The translations under genes were made by a program, and so were the position numbers. The notes under the pieces were generated by a model, which made no database searches, was not told the DNA's origin, and saw only the letters and a list, made by a program, of their open reading frames with translations. This document shows positions 39,427 to 47,146 of a DNA stretch of 64,000 bases, one piece after another (the stretch's first letter is position 1; each line of letters begins with the position of its first letter). The stretch is from Saccharomonospora glauca K62. GTDB lineage: Bacteria; Actinomycetota; Actinomycetes; Mycobacteriales; Pseudonocardiaceae. Where the stretch lies: contig NZ_CM001484.1 of the NCBI RefSeq assembly GCF_000243395.2, positions 1,098,016-1,162,015 of the forward strand, given 5' to 3'.

Positions 39427-40146
39427 GTGGGTGAGCGCGGAGCATCGGGTGCGGCCGGTGTCGTTCTGGCCAGTGGCGCGGGGACGCGTGTGGGAGCCGC
39501 GACCAACAAGGTCTATCTGCCCGTGGCGGGCCGCAGTGTCGTGTCGTGGTCGCTGAACGCCTTCGCACGGACTCCCGGCATCGCCACCCTGGTCCTGGTG
39601 ACCAGGCCGGTGGACGCGGAATTCGTTGAGGACGTGCTGCGCCACGAGGTCGACGCCGAGGTCGAGGTCGTCCACGGTGGGCGGACGCGGCAGGAGTCCG
39701 AACTCGCCGCGTTGCGTCACCTCCGCGAGCGCATCGAGACGGGCGCGATCGACACGGTGCTGCTGCACGACGGGGCGCGCCCGCTGGTGAGCACCACCCT
39801 GATCGCCGAGGTGCTGCGGGTGGCACGGGAACACGGTGGTGCGCTACCGGGACTGCGCGCCGACGACATCGTGGCGCTCGCCGACGGTACGGGCGACGCG
39901 GTGACCACGCCGGGAACGGACACGTTGGTGCGGGCCCAGACCCCACAGGGTTTCCGCGCGGCTCCGCTGCTGGCCGCCTACGAGCGGGCCGAGGCCGAGG
40001 GGTTCGTCGGAACCGACACGGCTTCGTGCATGGAGCGGTTCTCCGAGCTTCCGGTGCGCTGGGTACCGGGGGAGGAACGCAACATCAAGGTCACCTATCC
40101 GCACGACCTGGTGATCGCCGGACGGGTGCTCGCCGAGGGGGCGTGA
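39427..40146 (+). CDS. ispD: IspD-like cytidylyltransferase
   Basis: 239 residues of the 2-C-methyl-D-erythritol 4-phosphate cytidylyltransferase family. Seen: glycine-rich LASGAGTRVGAATNK, HDGARPLVSTTLI, AQTPQGFRAAPLL, GTDTASCMERF and RNIKVTYPHDL. The nucleotide-binding motif lacks the usual xAAGxGxR form. Its place next to cobT, not next to carD/ispF, is not the usual actinobacterial arrangement. So it may be a paralogue acting on another polyol phosphate, such as ribitol 5-phosphate. Family assignment is firm, exact reaction less so. Confidence 0.75.
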   Translation: MGERGASGAAGVVLASGAGTRVGAATNKVYLPVAGRSVVSWSLNAFARTPGIATLVLVTRPVDAEFVEDVLRHEVDAEVEVVHGGRTRQESELAALRHLRERIETGAIDTVLLHDGARPLVSTTLIAEVLRVAREHGGALPGLRADDIVALADGTGDAVTTPGTDTLVRAQTPQGFRAAPLLAAYERAEAEGFVGTDTASCMERFSELPVRWVPGEERNIKVTYPHDLVIAGRVLAEGA

Positions 40147-40192
40147 GCCGCCGGCGGGCGTCCACTCACGACCCCTCGGACGGATCCGGTCC

Positions 40193-41041
40193 TCAGAGGA
40201 CCGGGCTCTTGGTCAGGCCGGGATCCCGCTCCACGACGTCGCCGAGCACCTCGTCGATGGCCCGCATGAGGTCGTCGTCGAGCTTGACCCCCGAGGCCTT
40301 CACGTTCTCCTGCACCTGCTCGGGACGCGAGGCGCCGATGATGGCCGAGGCGACGTTGTCGTTCTGGAGCACCCACGCCACCGCGAGCTGCGCCATGGTG
40401 AGTCCGGCCTGCTCCGCCAGCGGCTGCAGCTTCTGCACGCGCGTGAGCACCTCGTCGCGCAGGTAGCGCTGCACCATCTGCGCGCCGCCCTTCTCGTCGG
40501 TGGCGCGGGAACCGGCGGGCAGCGGCTGGCCCGGCTTGTACTTGCCCGTGAGCACGCCCTGCGCGATGGGCGACCACACGATCTGGCTCAGACCCTCACG
40601 TTCGCAGGTCGGGACGACCTGTTCCTCGATGACCCGCCACAGCATGTTGTACTGCGGCTGGTTGGAGATGAACGGGATCTTCAGCTCCCGCGCCAGCGCG
40701 GCACCCCGTGCGATCTGCTCGGCACTCCATTCCGAGACTCCGATGTAGAGCACCTTGCCCTGCCGCACCAGGTCGGCGAACGCCGTCATGGTCTCCTCGA
40801 GCGGCACCGTGTGGTCGAAGCGGTGGGCCTGGTACAGGTCGATGTAGTCGGTGCCGAGGCGCTTCAGCGAAGCGTGGGCCGACTCCATGATGTGCTTGCG
40901 GCCGAGGCCCTTGTCGTTCGGGCCCTTGGGGCCGGTGGGCCAGAAGACCTTGGTGAAGATCTCCAGGCTTTCCCTGCGCTGACCCGCCAGACCGCGTCCG
41001 AGCACGGACTCGGCCACGGTGTTCGCGTAGACGTCGGCGGT
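40193..41041 (-). pseudogene. aldo/keto reductase, C-terminal part, split by the integrated element
   Basis: Encodes the last 280 or so residues of a Kv-beta-like/YghZ-like aldo/keto reductase. The text begins in the middle of the conserved DTADVY active-site region (DVYANTVAESVLGRG), and continues with EIFTKVFWPTG, YIDLYQAHRFD, GVSEW and the C-terminal IIGASRPEQVQENVKA. The catalytic Tyr is the third codon past the junction. The missing first 50 residues lie at 51,235-51,386. A GTG at 41017 could still start a truncated product but would lack the first strand and the catalytic Tyr. Confidence 0.9.
41037..41041. other. attL core (GCGGT)
   Basis: Left junction of the integrated element. GCGGT is shared with the right junction. 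Host sequence lies to the left (GACGTCG) and element sequence to the right (ATCCGG). Joining the left host flank, one GCGGT and the right host flank regenerates an intact AKR frame. Confidence 0.85.
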
Positions 41042-41106
41042 ATCCGGGTTCTACTAGTGATGTCAGCGGGATGCGCCCGCTAGAGACAGCCAAGGAGGAG
41101 ACGAAC

Positions 41107-41508
41107 ATGCAGGAACACAACCTCACGGCAGCGCAGGAACACGAGTTGTCGATCCGCAAGCAGGCAGCAGCGGTTAGCCGGATCGCATCGCTTTCCTACG
41201 GGCTGGCGGAGAACCAGCCTGATGAGTGGACCCGGGGACAGCTATTCACGTGGATCGGTGAACTGGCGAAGACCGTGGATCAACACGCGTCCACGCTTCA
41301 CCAGCTCGCAGACACGTACGAACTGGCGTACACCGCCAAGGAGCAGGCCCGGTGGTTTAGCAAAATGCTCGATATCACTAACCAGCTCTCCGTAACGCTC
41401 CTCACCGGAGACGGGGAAGGCCACGTCCCGGCTCTGGAAGCCGAGTACGTGGCCCTTAACGCACCGGAAGTTCTCCGCACCGTTGGTTTCAAGGAGGACC
41501 GTCGATGA
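41107..41508 (+). CDS. element protein of unknown function
   Basis: 133-residue helical, soluble protein, first gene of the element. The ATG at 41107 has AAGGAGG eight bases upstream, one of the best ribosome sites here. It contains WTRGQLFTWIGELAKTVDQHAST and YTAKEQARWFSKMLDITNQLS, probably coiled helices. No family recognised. Its end overlaps the next start (ATGA), beginning a tightly coupled run of genes. Confidence 0.65.
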   Translation: MQEHNLTAAQEHELSIRKQAAAVSRIASLSYGLAENQPDEWTRGQLFTWIGELAKTVDQHASTLHQLADTYELAYTAKEQARWFSKMLDITNQLSVTLLTGDGEGHVPALEAEYVALNAPEVLRTVGFKEDRR

Positions 41509-41786
41509 CCACCACAGAACGCAGAACACTCCCCGGATATCCCGCAGTGGAGATTCACTGGGATGACGAGAACATCACCGTAGCCGGTTACCCGGAAGGC
41601 CCTGATTACGTTCTTGTTATCACCGGTGACCTGCATGTGCCCTTCCCGATCGAGATTAAACGGTGGTTGGCCGATGGCTGCCGAGGAAGCGGGAAGATGA
41701 CTTATGACGACTGCATCGTATACCGCATCTACGACAACTGCCCGGGGTCGACGAAGGCTCACCTGTGTCGGGCGGAGGCTGGCTAA
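41505..41786 (+). CDS. element protein of unknown function
   Basis: 93 residues with beta-rich text (AVEIHWDDENITVAGY, DYVLVITGDLHVPF) and three Cys near the C terminus. Starts ATG 41505 with AAGGAGG eight bases upstream and overlaps both neighbours (ATGA, TAATG), so it is translationally coupled. No family recognised. Confidence 0.6.
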   Translation: MTTTERRTLPGYPAVEIHWDDENITVAGYPEGPDYVLVITGDLHVPFPIEIKRWLADGCRGSGKMTYDDCIVYRIYDNCPGSTKAHLCRAEAG

Positions 41787-41965
41787 TGGATCGCTGCGTT
41801 AACGGACACCCGACAGAGGAAATTAATGGACGGGTGATCTGCCCGACGTGTAAATCCTTGTACCAGAACCGCGCAAGCCGTAATCGTCGATTGAATCAGT
41901 CCAAGCGTGCTTCCAGGCGCGCCCTCCAGATGGAGAACACTACCGGTGCCCAGAACACTCCATGA
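41786..41965 (+). CDS. small zinc-ribbon-like protein
   Basis: 59 residues. MDRCVNGHPTEE and VICPTCKSLYQNR give C-x3-H ... C-x2-C, a likely single zinc site, followed by a basic Arg/Lys-rich helix. Such proteins are common in actinophages and usually bind nucleic acid. ATG overlaps the previous stop as TAATG. The 3' end overlaps the next gene by 20 bases. Confidence 0.6.
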   Translation: MDRCVNGHPTEEINGRVICPTCKSLYQNRASRNRRLNQSKRASRRALQMENTTGAQNTP

Positions 41966-42935
41966 GCTATACGCAGTCCTTCCCGATGAAGCCCTAGACC
42001 TCCTAGAAAAACCCGCATCGCGGGGTACGCGGGAAATCCTTCGTAAAACCTTCATCCGCTTCGCGATTGATGCAGGGCTGACAGAGGACGAAATCCTCCT
42101 AGTTGACAAAGAGGCCGCCTGGTCACATTCTGGAAGGCTCACAGTTCGGGATCAGCTAGAAGCCCTCCGTGAACGGGTTATCAACCGCAAGTGGACCGGG
42201 CGTACGGGCGGTACGGATCGAGCCGTAGCACTCGCCCTGATTTCGTGGGCTTACGAAGTTGGCGTATGGCACCTAGACGCCAACGAGAGAGATCTAGCTA
42301 TCCGGGCAGGCGTCGGTAAGACCACGGCTCATAAAGCCCTGGGACGGCTTCGGGAAGCTGGTCTGTGCTCCCCCGTGGCGGGTAGTGGAGGACCGATGAA
42401 TGCCCGGACGTGGGAACTGAACCTCCAGTGGGGATCGATAGGGAACAAAGAGGACCACATTAAACCCGTAGAGGGGTCCTCCCCAGTTAATGTGGTCCCG
42501 TTTGTCCCTACGCCTGGTCACTGGCACCCTGCGTTCCTTCCGAATGCTCTCGGGCGTACCGCTGGGTTGATCTACGAGAGCATGCCCGATGACCTGACGG
42601 TGACTGTCACAGCAGACGAGGTAGCCGACAACCTAGGTTGTCACGTGAAGACCGCCCGGAGGAACCTTTCCCGCCTGGTCGATCACGGCCTATTGGTCAG
42701 CCACCCCGGTAAGCCGATCACGTACGGACACTCTGATGCAGGCACTGAACGCCTAGATGAGATTGCTGAGGAATACGGGGTAACCGACTGGGCGTCTCGG
42801 GCAGCGGATCGGGTGGTCCGGGAACGTAGAGCACACGATATCGGACTCCAGCAGTGGGCCAAGAAGAACGCTGGGCCTAGTGAAGGCAAATGGGAATGTG
42901 TCGTCAGCCCTATTCGACCTGTTCAACGGAGGTAA
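41946..42935 (+). CDS. winged-helix protein, candidate replication or regulatory protein
   Basis: 329 residues with two helix-turn-helix-like regions. One near residue 115 reads DLAIRAGVGKTTAHKALGRLREAGL. The other near 230 reads VTADEVADNLGCHVKTARRNLSRLVDHGLL, a typical winged helix. This two-winged-helix layout is frequent in replication initiators and in phage/plasmid helicase-loader-like proteins. I see no Walker motif, primase or relaxase residues. Start GTG 41946 (VPRTLHELYAVLPDEA) with GGAGA ten bases upstream. Confidence 0.6.
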   Translation: MPRTLHELYAVLPDEALDLLEKPASRGTREILRKTFIRFAIDAGLTEDEILLVDKEAAWSHSGRLTVRDQLEALRERVINRKWTGRTGGTDRAVALALISWAYEVGVWHLDANERDLAIRAGVGKTTAHKALGRLREAGLCSPVAGSGGPMNARTWELNLQWGSIGNKEDHIKPVEGSSPVNVVPFVPTPGHWHPAFLPNALGRTAGLIYESMPDDLTVTVTADEVADNLGCHVKTARRNLSRLVDHGLLVSHPGKPITYGHSDAGTERLDEIAEEYGVTDWASRAADRVVRERRAHDIGLQQWAKKNAGPSEGKWECVVSPIRPVQRR

Positions 42936-42941
42936 TCACAG

Positions 42942-43082
42942 TTGACCTTGAAAACCTGTAGTAGATGCGGGACTGAGAAAACTAGGCGTGGTTGGCGTGG
43001 TCCTCGCAAGTGTTGGACATGTCATCTACGTCGACTTGAGAAGTGGAAGACGAATCGTATTAAGGAGGCTGTAGCCGCATGA
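42942..43082 (+). CDS. 46-residue zinc-ribbon protein
   Basis: TTG start with CGGAGG ten bases upstream. The product has KTCSRCGTEKTRRG and RKCWTCHLRR, giving two C-x2-C knuckles 16 residues apart, a classic zinc ribbon. It ends KEAVAA and its stop overlaps the ATG of the next gene (ATGA at 43079-43082). The ribosome site, motif and coupling together support a real gene. Confidence 0.65.
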   Translation: MTLKTCSRCGTEKTRRGWRGPRKCWTCHLRRLEKWKTNRIKEAVAA

Positions 43083-43657
43083 CCTGGCAGACGGACGCAG
43101 AGCTTGCCGGGACGCTCTACAAGAAGGCTAAGCCGTATACGGCGATGTTGATCGCTAGATGTGTGGAGCCGGGCACTGGGGGTCCGAGACTGGCTCAAAA
43201 TGAGCCAGTTAAGACCAGTGAGCGCGAGTTCTCCGAGTTGTCAGGCGTATCCCGGAATACGGTTCAAAAGTACCTCCGTACCTGGGACGCCATGGCTACG
43301 GCTGGCCTTGTGCCTGCTCGTGACGAGTTGGAGCCCGGAGAAGACGTAGAGCTTCCCGACCAGAAGGCGTGGACGTACTACTACCGGGAGGCCAACCCCC
43401 CGAAGCCTAAGAAGGCCAAAGAGGGGAGCACGGAATCAGCCCTTGATGTCAAAGGCAGGGTCGACCTCCGTAACCGTCGAGTGCAAACGGCTCTTCAGTT
43501 GGCCAACGGCGCGAAGTCCAAGGACTACCCCGGAAACGTCGGGGCAGCCATTACCCGTCTGGCCGAGGCTCTTCAAGATATCGGGTTCGGAAGTAATCCT
43601 AATCGCGCCTTTGTGGCGGCCTGTGCTGCACTGGCTGACCTTGAATCGGAGTTTTGA
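43079..43657 (+). CDS. HTH-containing element protein
   Basis: 192 residues. A helix-turn-helix is likely around residues 45-75 (TSEREFSELSGVSRNTVQKYLRTWDAMATAGLVP). The C-terminal half (SNPNRAFVAACAALADLE) is helical. It resembles small actinophage/plasmid DNA-binding proteins; no firm family. AAGGAGG is nine bases before the ATG. A 37-bp stretch of this gene (43301-43337) recurs imperfectly at 43717-43753. Confidence 0.65.
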   Translation: MTWQTDAELAGTLYKKAKPYTAMLIARCVEPGTGGPRLAQNEPVKTSEREFSELSGVSRNTVQKYLRTWDAMATAGLVPARDELEPGEDVELPDQKAWTYYYREANPPKPKKAKEGSTESALDVKGRVDLRNRRVQTALQLANGAKSKDYPGNVGAAITRLAEALQDIGFGSNPNRAFVAACAALADLESEF

Positions 43658-43854
43658 TGAACGAGACCAAGTACCACGTGTGGGCGCTGCTTCCCGACAA
43701 GGGGCCTAAGGCTCCGGCTGGTCTTGTGCCTTCTCGGGACGAGATGGCGCCCGTCGAGCACGCCGGAGGGAAGCCCGTTCGACAGCATCCGGCAGGTGGA
43801 CGACCAGGGAGAGTTCTGGTCGGCAAGAGACCTTATGCCGCTGCTGGGCTATGA
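43657..43854 (+). CDS. short hypothetical protein, possibly chimeric
   Basis: 65 codons, ATG overlapping the previous stop (TGATG). The first 33 residues (MNETKYHVWALLPDKG then GLVPSRDEMAP) look like a real N terminus. After that it reads out of frame across a BRO-N domain sequence, so the rest is likely junk created by a join. Weakly supported as a functional gene. Confidence 0.35.
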   Translation: MNETKYHVWALLPDKGPKAPAGLVPSRDEMAPVEHAGGKPVRQHPAGGRPGRVLVGKRPYAAAGL

Positions 43855-44080
43855 GCAGTGGCGACGGTTCGATGACGCCCTGACCCGCGCGGGGTCGGCG
43901 GCATACAACGCGGGACACCACCCTGACCAGCATTTTTGCCAGCTCCGGCAAAAAGGTATCGGGCGGCCCCAGACGGACTGCCGGCTCACCCGGTACGCCT
44001 GCTACCTGGTTGCCATGAACGGCGACCCGCGTAAGCCGGAGATCGCAGCGGCTCAGACGTACTTTCAAGGAGGGAAACTC
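43724..44080 (+). pseudogene. BRO-N / DinD-like antirepressor fragment
   Basis: In frame from a TTG at 43724, the text from residue 14 is EGSPFDSIRQVDDQGEFW then SARDLMPLLGYEQWRRF and YLVAMNGDPRKPEIAAAQTYF. These are hallmark segments of the N-terminal domain of phage antirepressors and DinD-like proteins in actinobacteria. The protein normally continues for 150 or more residues; here it stops matching exactly after AAAQTYF and runs in frame into a different gene. No normal start precedes it. So this is a fragment, or a fusion with the downstream gene. Confidence 0.6.
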
Positions 44081-44551
44081 ATGACATTCACACCACGGGC
44101 ACGCAAGGCAGACCGTGAAGCCATATTGGTCCACGAGGAGACTAAGAACCACAAACCAGAAACCCCACAAGAAGCCTGGTGGAGGAAGAACCCGAACCAC
44201 TTCCGAACGTGGACGACTAGGACGGGATGTGTCATCGCTTTCGGCGGGATGAAGGTCTTCTACGGTCGGTGCCCCGGCACTGAGGGAGACACCTGTAATG
44301 CTCTGGTGACGACAAGGCGACGTATGAAGCCCAGCGGTATCCGTGAAGGTCGCTGGCCTGTCTACTGCGGCCCCTGCGGCCGACTACGGCGAGAGTTGGA
44401 CCGGGCATCCCGCGAGCGGGATAAGAAGCGTAGTCAGCGGGAGAGGCAACGGGAGTGGTTGGAGAAGACTGTCAACGCTGGGCGACGGTCTCGGGGAGAG
44501 GAACCGTTGACGTGGGCACAGTGGCAACGAATAGTGAACGATGACAGCTAG
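44081..44551 (+). CDS. Cys-rich element protein of unknown function
   Basis: 156 residues, basic. Cysteines in TRTGCVIAF, YGRCPGTEGDTCNAL and VYCGPCGRLR suggest a zinc-binding core, followed by a highly charged helix (RASRERDKKRSQRERQREW). AAGGAGGG sits six bases before the ATG, an ideal ribosome site, which is why I separate it from the in-frame BRO-N fragment upstream. No family recognised. Gene ends before the structured non-coding region. Confidence 0.6.
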   Translation: MTFTPRARKADREAILVHEETKNHKPETPQEAWWRKNPNHFRTWTTRTGCVIAFGGMKVFYGRCPGTEGDTCNALVTTRRRMKPSGIREGRWPVYCGPCGRLRRELDRASRERDKKRSQRERQREWLEKTVNAGRRSRGEEPLTWAQWQRIVNDDS

Positions 44552-44801
44552 TAATTCGTTGATTACAGTGTCCCCCCGCTACTCTCTATACGAGTGAGAG
44601 CGGGTTCAAGAGTGGCGCCACCAGAACCACCATCTACAGGCTGAGCCCGCTTGCGCTTCCGCTGCTCCCGTTGATGAGCGCTTCCCGTCAACCGGTTGTA
44701 GCGCGGGTATGGACCCCAGTCGGTTTCCTCCTCCTTGGCCGACTGGGGTTCTTCTTATGCTTCCACCGGAACGCCACCGGTGGTTGAAAAGATGATCGAT
44801 C
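44552..44801. other. non-coding region with terminator, 5' part
   Basis: No supported gene. Contains several short dyads (for example CCCGCT...AGCGGG at 44577-44612 and GTTGA...TCAAC near 44670), a strong terminator at 44714-44756 and a perfect 12-bp palindrome ATGATCGATCAT at 44792-44803 that could be an operator. TTGAAA at 44784-44789 could be a -35 element for the downstream candidate RNA. Confidence 0.4.
44714..44756 (+). terminator. intrinsic terminator
   Basis: Ten-base perfect stem CCCCAGTCGG/CCGACTGGGG (44714-44723 with 44739-44748) followed by TTCTTCTT. Ends the left-hand gene run of the element. Confidence 0.8.
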
Positions 44802-45084
44802 ATTAACTAACACGGGTCACAGGCGGCCGTGATGGTTAGCTAAGCCGATCTTCTTAGTGGATGTCGATGGTTGGATACCCCTGCTGGTTCTCGTGAACCA
44901 GCAGGGACCACCACAGACGTATCAAGGGGGACCATAGTTCCGCTAGTTCCTCGGGGCTTGGGGCGACCGAGACCTGAAGGACTATTTGGGCGGCCTCGGA
45001 TAAGCCGCCAACGGCGATGACGGTTGGGCGCCGTCAACCGGATAACCCCGTCAGCCTTCACTGGCTGGCGGGGTCTCTTTATTT
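44802..45084 (+). ncRNA. candidate structured non-coding RNA
   Basis: About 280 bases without a gene but with consecutive hairpins: TTAACTAAC/GTTAGCTAA with an inner CACGG/CCGTG (about 44802-44842), a perfect 12-bp stem with TCGT loop (44879-44906), CTCGG/CCGAG (44950-44971), GGCGGC/GCCGCC (44989-45009), CGGTTG/CAACCG (45021-45040), and a terminator (45046-45084). Preceded by a terminator and a possible -35 box. Such density of stems ending in a terminator suggests a regulatory or packaging RNA; an origin of replication is an alternative. Confidence 0.35.
45046..45084 (+). terminator. intrinsic terminator
   Basis: Eleven-base stem with one G-T pair (45046-45056 with 45063-45073), then TCTCTTTATTTG. 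Marks the 3' end of the candidate RNA and lies just before the RHH gene. Confidence 0.8.
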
Positions 45085-45114
45085 GCCTTCTGACTGGATA
45101 TGGAGTGTCTGACG

Positions 45115-45282
45115 ATGTTTGAACTTGATGACGACGAACGATTTACGCAGATCTCGTTCTCTTTGCGGCCGACTTTGAAAGCCCGCGTTGACCGGTATGC
45201 CCGTCAGCAGGACATGACACGGGCACAGGTGATTAGGAAGGCGATCACGGAGTACCTCGTGTCCCGGGACGGTGACCGATGA
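45115..45282 (+). CDS. ribbon-helix-helix (CopG-like) regulator
   Basis: 55 residues: RFTQISFSLRPTLKARVDRYARQQDMTRAQVIRKAITEYLVSR fits the RHH fold, a beta strand followed by two helices, used by small dimeric repressors. ATG 45115 gives the usual compact length; ATG 45100 would add five residues. Neither has a strong ribosome site. A candidate for the element's repressor or for an excision/copy-control regulator. Confidence 0.7.
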   Translation: MFELDDDERFTQISFSLRPTLKARVDRYARQQDMTRAQVIRKAITEYLVSRDGDR

Positions 45283-45435
45283 CGGCGATGACGGGCCGTG
45301 CAATCTCCCGGAGCTATTTCTGACAAATCACCTGGTCAACGGCCATTAATGCGGTCTACTCGGGCCGCCATACCGGTTCGTTGTTTTTTGTCATCGTTTC
45401 CGCAGGTCATACCTACCAAAAAACGAGGTTTCACC

Positions 45436-45825
45436 GTGCTTCGATCCATCCCGTGTAAGCAGTGCCGTAAGCCGTTCCAACCATCCGCCCCGAAGTTCGT
45501 TCGGTGTGGACCGTGCAGACAAGTCAACCGAACTAAAAGAGGTGCCCCTACTGACAGTCCGCCGGTGTTACCTAAGGTCCGTGATAACGATCCTGAGCGG
45601 AGGCAGTACGCATCACCTAAGGCAGATGTGGTTAAACGAGCGGTGAAGCTTGCCACGACGGCGCACAACGGGTGGCGACAGTTCAAGTCAGCCGGTGAAG
45701 CGCAGCAACATATTGATGCGCTTATGTGGTTCGCCGAGTGTGCACAGTCGGGGTTTATCCCGTCGAACGAGTGGCAACTACACCGTATCGGTTTCATTGT
45801 CGCCCGTCCCGAGGTAGCACGATGA
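45436..45825 (+). CDS. zinc-finger element protein
   Basis: 129 residues starting GTG 45436 with ACGAGG eight bases upstream. The N terminus carries IPCKQCRKPF and VRCGPCRQV (two C-x2-C pairs, 17 residues apart), a zinc ribbon; the rest is helical (AHNGWRQFKSAGEAQQHIDALMWFAEC). The stop overlaps the next start (ATGA). No family name. Confidence 0.6.
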   Translation: MLRSIPCKQCRKPFQPSAPKFVRCGPCRQVNRTKRGAPTDSPPVLPKVRDNDPERRQYASPKADVVKRAVKLATTAHNGWRQFKSAGEAQQHIDALMWFAECAQSGFIPSNEWQLHRIGFIVARPEVAR

Positions 45826-46034
45826 AGCCCCCGAGGTGGCTAGTGTGCCCTGAGTGCCGAACAGCACGGGCGGGACGCACAGGTAACCACCCCGACATAC
45901 CCGAGGGCTGGCGAGTCATTCAGCCCGGCGAGATCCACACACCAGACCACGAGGTCTACACAAACCTTGCCGAGTACCGGCGTGTATTCGGCATTCGGTC
46001 GGGGTCCTTTGACCCTACCGACAGCAACCGCTAA
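45822..46034 (+). CDS. small CxxC protein
   Basis: 70 residues, beginning MKPPRWLVCPECRTARAGRTG. One C-x2-C pair and otherwise polar. Coupled to the previous gene by a 4-base ATGA overlap. The rest (HPDIPEGWRVIQPGEIHTPDH) resembles small actinophage proteins in style. Function unknown. Confidence 0.55.
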   Translation: MKPPRWLVCPECRTARAGRTGNHPDIPEGWRVIQPGEIHTPDHEVYTNLAEYRRVFGIRSGSFDPTDSNR

Positions 46035-46060
46035 CCATCACATTCGAAAGGAATATCCGA

Positions 46061-46767
46061 TGTACGAAAACCACGAGCTCAACCCCTCCTTCACCGGATA
46101 CCAGGAGTGGACTCGCGCGGACCTCATGAAGGAAATCCGTCGGCAGTGGGTAGAGGACAACGGGCTTAAGCCGAAGGAGGCCGACGAGGCCTTTATGAAG
46201 GCCGAGAGCTTCTATCTGTCCGCTAACCCTACGCTGGACGAGGTAGCCGAGAAACCCGGTGACCTCGGTGTTATCGCTATGGCCATCCTTGCCCAAACCA
46301 ACGAGACGATGAAGTTGGAAAACCGGATCAGGGGTCATCTTCGGAAGAGGGCGGAGGATCTCGTCCTCGCTGCCTACGACAAGAAGAAGCACCAGGAGCA
46401 GTTGAAGAAGACCCTGGCGAAGTCTCTGAGTAACCTAGAGAAGGCTGCCGAGACTCTCGATGAGCGCCTTGTGTGGAACCCCCCGACCACTCCGGAGGAC
46501 ATGCGGAAGGTAGCGGATGCCGAGGAGGCAGCTCAGGCGATCAAGAACCTTTTGGACCCGCTGGAGGCGGCTGGGCTTCGTCTCCACATGCCCCGGATTC
46601 CTCGAAAAGGTCAGGTCGGAATCGTTGGCGGTGAGGTGACCTTGCCGGTTGTCTCGGAGATCCTGGCGATTGCTGCTGCTGGTACCAAGCCGGGCGAGAG
46701 GGAGCCCGGTCGGCCAAACCCCCCGTTGGTCCGAGTGAAGGCCACTGAGTGGGAGCTGAGGGGCTGA
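46061..46767 (+). CDS. element protein of unknown function
   Basis: 235-residue soluble, helical, charged protein. It opens with an aromatic-rich N terminus (MYENHELNPSFTGYQEW), continues with coiled-coil-like text (LKKTLAKSLSNLEKAAETLDERL) and ends VKATEWELRG. GAAAGGAA precedes the ATG. I cannot assign a family. Its position right before a terminator and upstream of the terminase gene would suit a satellite packaging or interference protein, but nothing in the sequence proves it. Confidence 0.6.
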
Positions 46768-46780
46768 CCTGCATCCAATA

Positions 46781-46823
46781 GGCCCCGGAGAAACCCCCGG
46801 CTTAGGGGAGCCGGGGCCTTTTC
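46781..46823 (+). terminator. intrinsic terminator
   Basis: GGCCCCGG/CCGGGGCC stem (46781-46788 with 46811-46818) followed by TTTTCTG, 14 bases after the preceding stop. Confidence 0.85.
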
Positions 46824-46849
46824 TGTATCCACTCAGGGAGGCTCAGCCT

Positions 46850-47146
46850 ATGAATGGTTCACGGAGAATCACCCCGTGGACATCCAAGGAGAATCGAGAG
46901 AGTATGAAGCGTACACCGTGTGCCCGTGAAGGCTGTCCACGTACGGTCAGACCAGGAACACAAGGCAACTGTTGCTCGACTGCTTGTCGAGTGGTTGTCT
47001 CGTGGTTCTCCGAGTATTCGAATGAGGACACGAGTACTGATGTTTACGTTGCTCTTGTTGAGTTATCTGATGCACTCACGAGCTTTCACAAAGAACGAAT
47101 GAAAGATTATCGAAAGAAAGCCAATCAGATTCGTTTGCGATCGTAG
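46850..47146 (+). CDS. small Cys-cluster protein
   Basis: 98 residues. A cysteine cluster CAREGCPRTVRPGTQGNCCS then TAC suits a small zinc finger, followed by a helix. ATG 46850 has GGGAGG nine bases upstream; ATG 46904, with AAGGAG further away, would give 80 residues starting right at the zinc finger. Distinctly A/T-rich in its 3' half. Function unknown. Confidence 0.55.
   Translation: MNGSRRITPWTSKENRESMKRTPCAREGCPRTVRPGTQGNCCSTACRVVVSWFSEYSNEDTSTDVYVALVELSDALTSFHKERMKDYRKKANQIRLRS

Noticed and set aside
45079..45303. 74-codon minus-strand frame over the RHH gene
   Set aside because: The plus-strand frame gives a convincing ribbon-helix-helix protein; the minus frame has no motif or ribosome site.
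45279..45323. 14-codon open frame after the RHH gene
   Set aside because: No ribosome site, too short, and no similarity to a leader peptide.
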